Positions 5,295 to 7,184 of a stretch of DNA of 7,184 nt are shown piece after piece (position 1 is the first letter of the stretch; the number at the start of each line of letters is the position of its first letter). Position numbers and translations under genes: made by a program. The notes under the pieces are model-generated. The model ran no database searches, was not told the DNA's origin, and saw only the letters and a program-made list of their open reading frames with translations. Source of the DNA: Chloroflexota bacterium (lineage in GTDB: Bacteria > Chloroflexota > UBA6077); the NCBI GenBank assembly GCA_021788565.1, contig JAJYKO010000222.1, positions 1 through 7,184 on the forward strand. Reading direction: 5' to 3'.

Positions 5295-6654
5295 TCAAGA
5301 CTCCGACATCCGGCCGGAGTACGATTTCAGCGGGGGAGTGCGGGGCAAGTACGCCGCGGAACTTGCGCTCGGCAGTAGTGTGGCCTACACCGTACCCACC
5401 GACTGGATCACAAAGTCTGCCATGATCTCCAGCATATCAAGAGATCTATGCGCAGACGCACTCATTGTCTCATCCAATATCAGCAGCGTCTTGTCGACGC
5501 GGCTCCCTGATATATCGCTCGACCAGTTTTCTACGCTGACATCCCGAATTTCAGCGGATGCCCTTGGGATCAACAGATTGGTGGCGAGCGCCGATGCAAT
5601 AGGTCGCTTCGACACCATTGCGTCCTCCCTGCTGGCTCAACCAACGACGCTGGCATCTTACCTTCGCATGCCATCTGCGGTCGCCGCGACGACTTCCTAC
5701 CTCGACGCCGCGTCGGCTCTTGCTTCCGCAGCCCGAGTAGACACGCACCACCTGGCCGGGCTCGACCTGAATACCATGGGCGCCCTTCGAATTCAGGGCT
5801 CTCAGCTACCATTCTTTGGACAGCAGGGTGTTACTGCTCTCGGAAGTGTCAATGAACTTCTAGGTATTGCCGGCCACCTTGAGGTTCGAATCAACTCAGT
5901 ATCCAACCTGATCAATACGACCCTTGCGGCGTCACGCATCACATCGGAGGCCCTGTCCTTCACGACCACCCCGGACATTAGAGATTACATCGCGGTTACC
6001 ACGGCTGACCTATCCCGTCTCAGCAGTATCGGCGCCTCGGTCTATGCCGAGATTGCAATGAGCCGTAGGGTCGAGCCTACCAGTTTCCTCTTCTCAGCAC
6101 CCGCCATCGAGCCCTACGCGCAGATCCAAGCGACTTCAATGATGGTGGGGGTAGACGATAAGCGGAGAGAGGCCCAAAGCGAACCGAGCGCAGACGAGAC
6201 TCTGGACGCTCTCGGTGACGAGCTAGAGGAGCGTCTATCTCGGGTCAACGCAGATCTCGCCAACGCGTATCTCGAAGGGTTAGCGGCAATACGAGCCAGC
6301 CAACGGGGCTGGATCAGGCACGCCGGAGTCTCCTTCCGCACCATGTTCGACCATTTGCTCCGGCAGCTCGCGCCGGACGAAGCTCTCAATGAGTTTCTAG
6401 ATAACCCGGATGCTTACAAGCAGGATGGCGAGTACCAGAGGGCGGCGAGGCTCACATACATCTTTCGAGACGTAGCGGTCGGTTCGTACGCACGTATGGC
6501 CGAACACGACATTAAGCTAGCCCAGGCCACCTTCTTCCCCGCGAATGAGATCGTTCACCAGCTCAAGACTCCCTTGACCGAACGACAAATGGAGGTCCTG
6601 TTCAGGCGCATTCAAGGTAGCGTATCCGTGGTGCTAGCGGCGGCTGGGTACTAG
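5278..6654 (+). CDS. Large BrnT partner: antitoxin-like N-terminus, long helical region, putative nuclease-type C-terminal domain
   Basis: A 458-residue protein from ATG 5278 (GGAG at 5264-5267, inside brnT); a longer frame from 5242 lies wholly within brnT and is less likely. Residues 13-26 carry PEYDFSGGVRGKYA, a signature found near the start of many short antitoxins, including BrnA-like ones. The ribbon-helix-helix that should follow is absent. Residues about 45-290 are rich in Ala, Ser, Thr and Leu, with no cysteine beyond C58, and look like repeated amphipathic helices. The C-terminal part (about 305-458) includes IRHAGVSFRTMFDHLLRQLAP (346-366 region), then RAARLTYIFRD and NEIVHQL (H427). 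This matches, from memory, domains annotated as predicted pPIWI-associated nuclease. The overlap with brnT suggests it is the toxin's partner, either antidote, second effector or both. No signal peptide is seen. The functional assignment is tentative. Confidence 0.85.
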   Translation: MKKEPSQDSDIRPEYDFSGGVRGKYAAELALGSSVAYTVPTDWITKSAMISSISRDLCADALIVSSNISSVLSTRLPDISLDQFSTLTSRISADALGINRLVASADAIGRFDTIASSLLAQPTTLASYLRMPSAVAATTSYLDAASALASAARVDTHHLAGLDLNTMGALRIQGSQLPFFGQQGVTALGSVNELLGIAGHLEVRINSVSNLINTTLAASRITSEALSFTTTPDIRDYIAVTTADLSRLSSIGASVYAEIAMSRRVEPTSFLFSAPAIEPYAQIQATSMMVGVDDKRREAQSEPSADETLDALGDELEERLSRVNADLANAYLEGLAAIRASQRGWIRHAGVSFRTMFDHLLRQLAPDEALNEFLDNPDAYKQDGEYQRAARLTYIFRDVAVGSYARMAEHDIKLAQATFFPANEIVHQLKTPLTERQMEVLFRRIQGSVSVVLAAAGY

Positions 6655-6672
6655 GCCGGATAGGGTCAGTGC

Positions 6673-6774
6673 AAGACGAAGGCAGGTGCGCCCGCTGCGG
6701 TGTCCGTGATAGCCGAGCCTTGGTAGTCCCGCTCCGCAGCGGACGACACCTCCAGCAACTACGCTGCTCGTCTT
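6673..6774. terminator. Nested inverted repeats between convergent genes
   Basis: The core is CCGCTGCGG (6692-6700) against CCGCAGCGG (6734-6742), a perfect 9-base stem. Outside it AGGTG (6684-6688) pairs with CACCT (6747-6751), and outside that AAGACGA (6673-6679) with TCGTCTT (6768-6774), all in register as one large imperfect hairpin. It spans the gap between two convergent genes and enters the 3' end of the replication gene. A bidirectional terminator is the simplest reading, though no T-runs flank the stem. A single-strand replication origin is an alternative, because rolling-circle replicons often carry one as a large imperfect hairpin. Confidence 0.4.
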
Positions 6775-7184
6775 CGAGGATTCGGTAGAGTCCGCTCGAT
6801 GAGCGCCTCGACTGCGCCCGCTCCTCCGCTCTCGGCAGCATCAAGAAGCCGCCACGTCACGTCCGCATCGGCACCTAAGAGGGCATACCACGTGTCGGGC
6901 GCAATCACGGCCACTTCCTCTTCGACCCCGTCGGATTCACTCGCCACGATCTCACCGTCCGTCTTCTCAGCGCTGACGGCGTAGCGGTTCCGTAGCCCGC
7001 GCGACCAGGTAAGCTGCCGCGCACCGTGCATCGCCTCGCGCCATTCCTGCCACAGCGCGAGGTCGGCCGAATCGCCGTAACTCTCGAGATCGGCGAGTAC
7101 CTGGAGCGGCGCGCGCGAACCTCCGGCCGCGTCCTTGCCAGCACCCTTCGCCAGCTCGTCGGCCAACCCCATCTTCGCCAGGTA
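6759..7184 (-). CDS. rep: Rolling-circle replication initiator, C-terminal part (runs off window)
   Basis: The frame is open to the last base of the window, so the start and catalytic region lie beyond it; 141 codons plus the stop (TAG at 6759-6761) are present. The visible part starts YLAKMGLADEL, continues through LALWQEWREAMHGARQLTWS and ends in an acidic then helical tail. The block around ARQLTWSRGLR after an alpha-helical linker, with YLAK upstream, matches my memory of the C-termini of plasmid-type Rep proteins, which nick the double-strand origin through a tyrosine. The HUH and tyrosine motifs that would prove it are not in the window. It shares the minus strand with int and xis, as expected for element backbone. 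Confidence 0.6.
   Translation of the reverse strand, partial: YLAKMGLADELAKGAGKDAAGGSRAPLQVLADLESYGDSADLALWQEWREAMHGARQLTWSRGLRNRYAVSAEKTDGEIVASESDGVEEEVAVIAPDTWYALLGADADVTWRLLDAAESGGAGAVEALIERTLPNPRRRAA

Noticed and set aside
1..7184. CRISPR array, insertion sequence or rRNA
   Set aside because: No regularly spaced repeats, transposase-like frames with terminal inverted repeats, or rRNA-like sequence were seen.
6600..7184. Second tRNA-Leu 3' end marking the other element boundary
   Set aside because: Looked for the T arm and acceptor sequence of positions 98-122 on both strands near the right edge and did not find it. The element continues past the window.

Overview
This window looks like one end of an integrated mobile element sitting against a chromosomal tRNA cluster in a GC-rich bacterium. 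The 3' end of a tRNA-Gly and a complete tRNA-Leu(UAA) open the window, and neither encodes CCA. The minus-strand gene beside the tRNA-Leu is a tyrosine recombinase transcribed toward it, the usual layout when an element has integrated at the 3' end of a tRNA gene. The far edge holds the C-terminal part of what looks like a rolling-circle replication initiator. Together these suggest a replicating integrative element, comparable in logic to actinomycete integrative elements. The host phylum cannot be fixed from this sequence; Gemmatimonadota or Actinomycetota would both fit the GC content and protein flavour, but this is impression only.

Layout: tRNA-Gly (partial) and tRNA-Leu (1-122); a presumed attachment-site arm with short repeats (about 123-219); then a minus-strand backbone of integrase (220-1305), excisionase-type HTH protein (1302-1586), a very small single-pass membrane protein (1657-1818), and two small cysteine-rich zinc-ribbon-like proteins (1891-2259 and 2264-2629), the second with an AT-hook-like motif. 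A divergent regulatory region of about 345 bases follows (2630-2974). Next are plus-strand genes: a GHKL/MORC-like ATPase (2975-4861) with an operator-like inverted repeat over its promoter, a hairpin, then a BrnT-family toxin (5013-5294) overlapped by a 458-residue protein (5278-6654). The partial replication gene returns to the minus strand (6759-7184).

The minus-strand genes read as element maintenance (integration, excision, replication, likely regulation) and the plus-strand genes as cargo, plausibly defence or stabilisation. The most interesting part is the brnT locus. Where a short ribbon-helix-helix BrnA antitoxin would be expected, there is a much larger protein. It begins with an antitoxin-like EYDFSGGVRGKY motif, continues through a long Ala/Ser/Thr/Leu-rich helical region, and ends in a domain that resembles, from memory, predicted pPIWI-associated nuclease-type domains. 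The GHKL ATPase is a second, separately transcribed cargo unit of unknown function.
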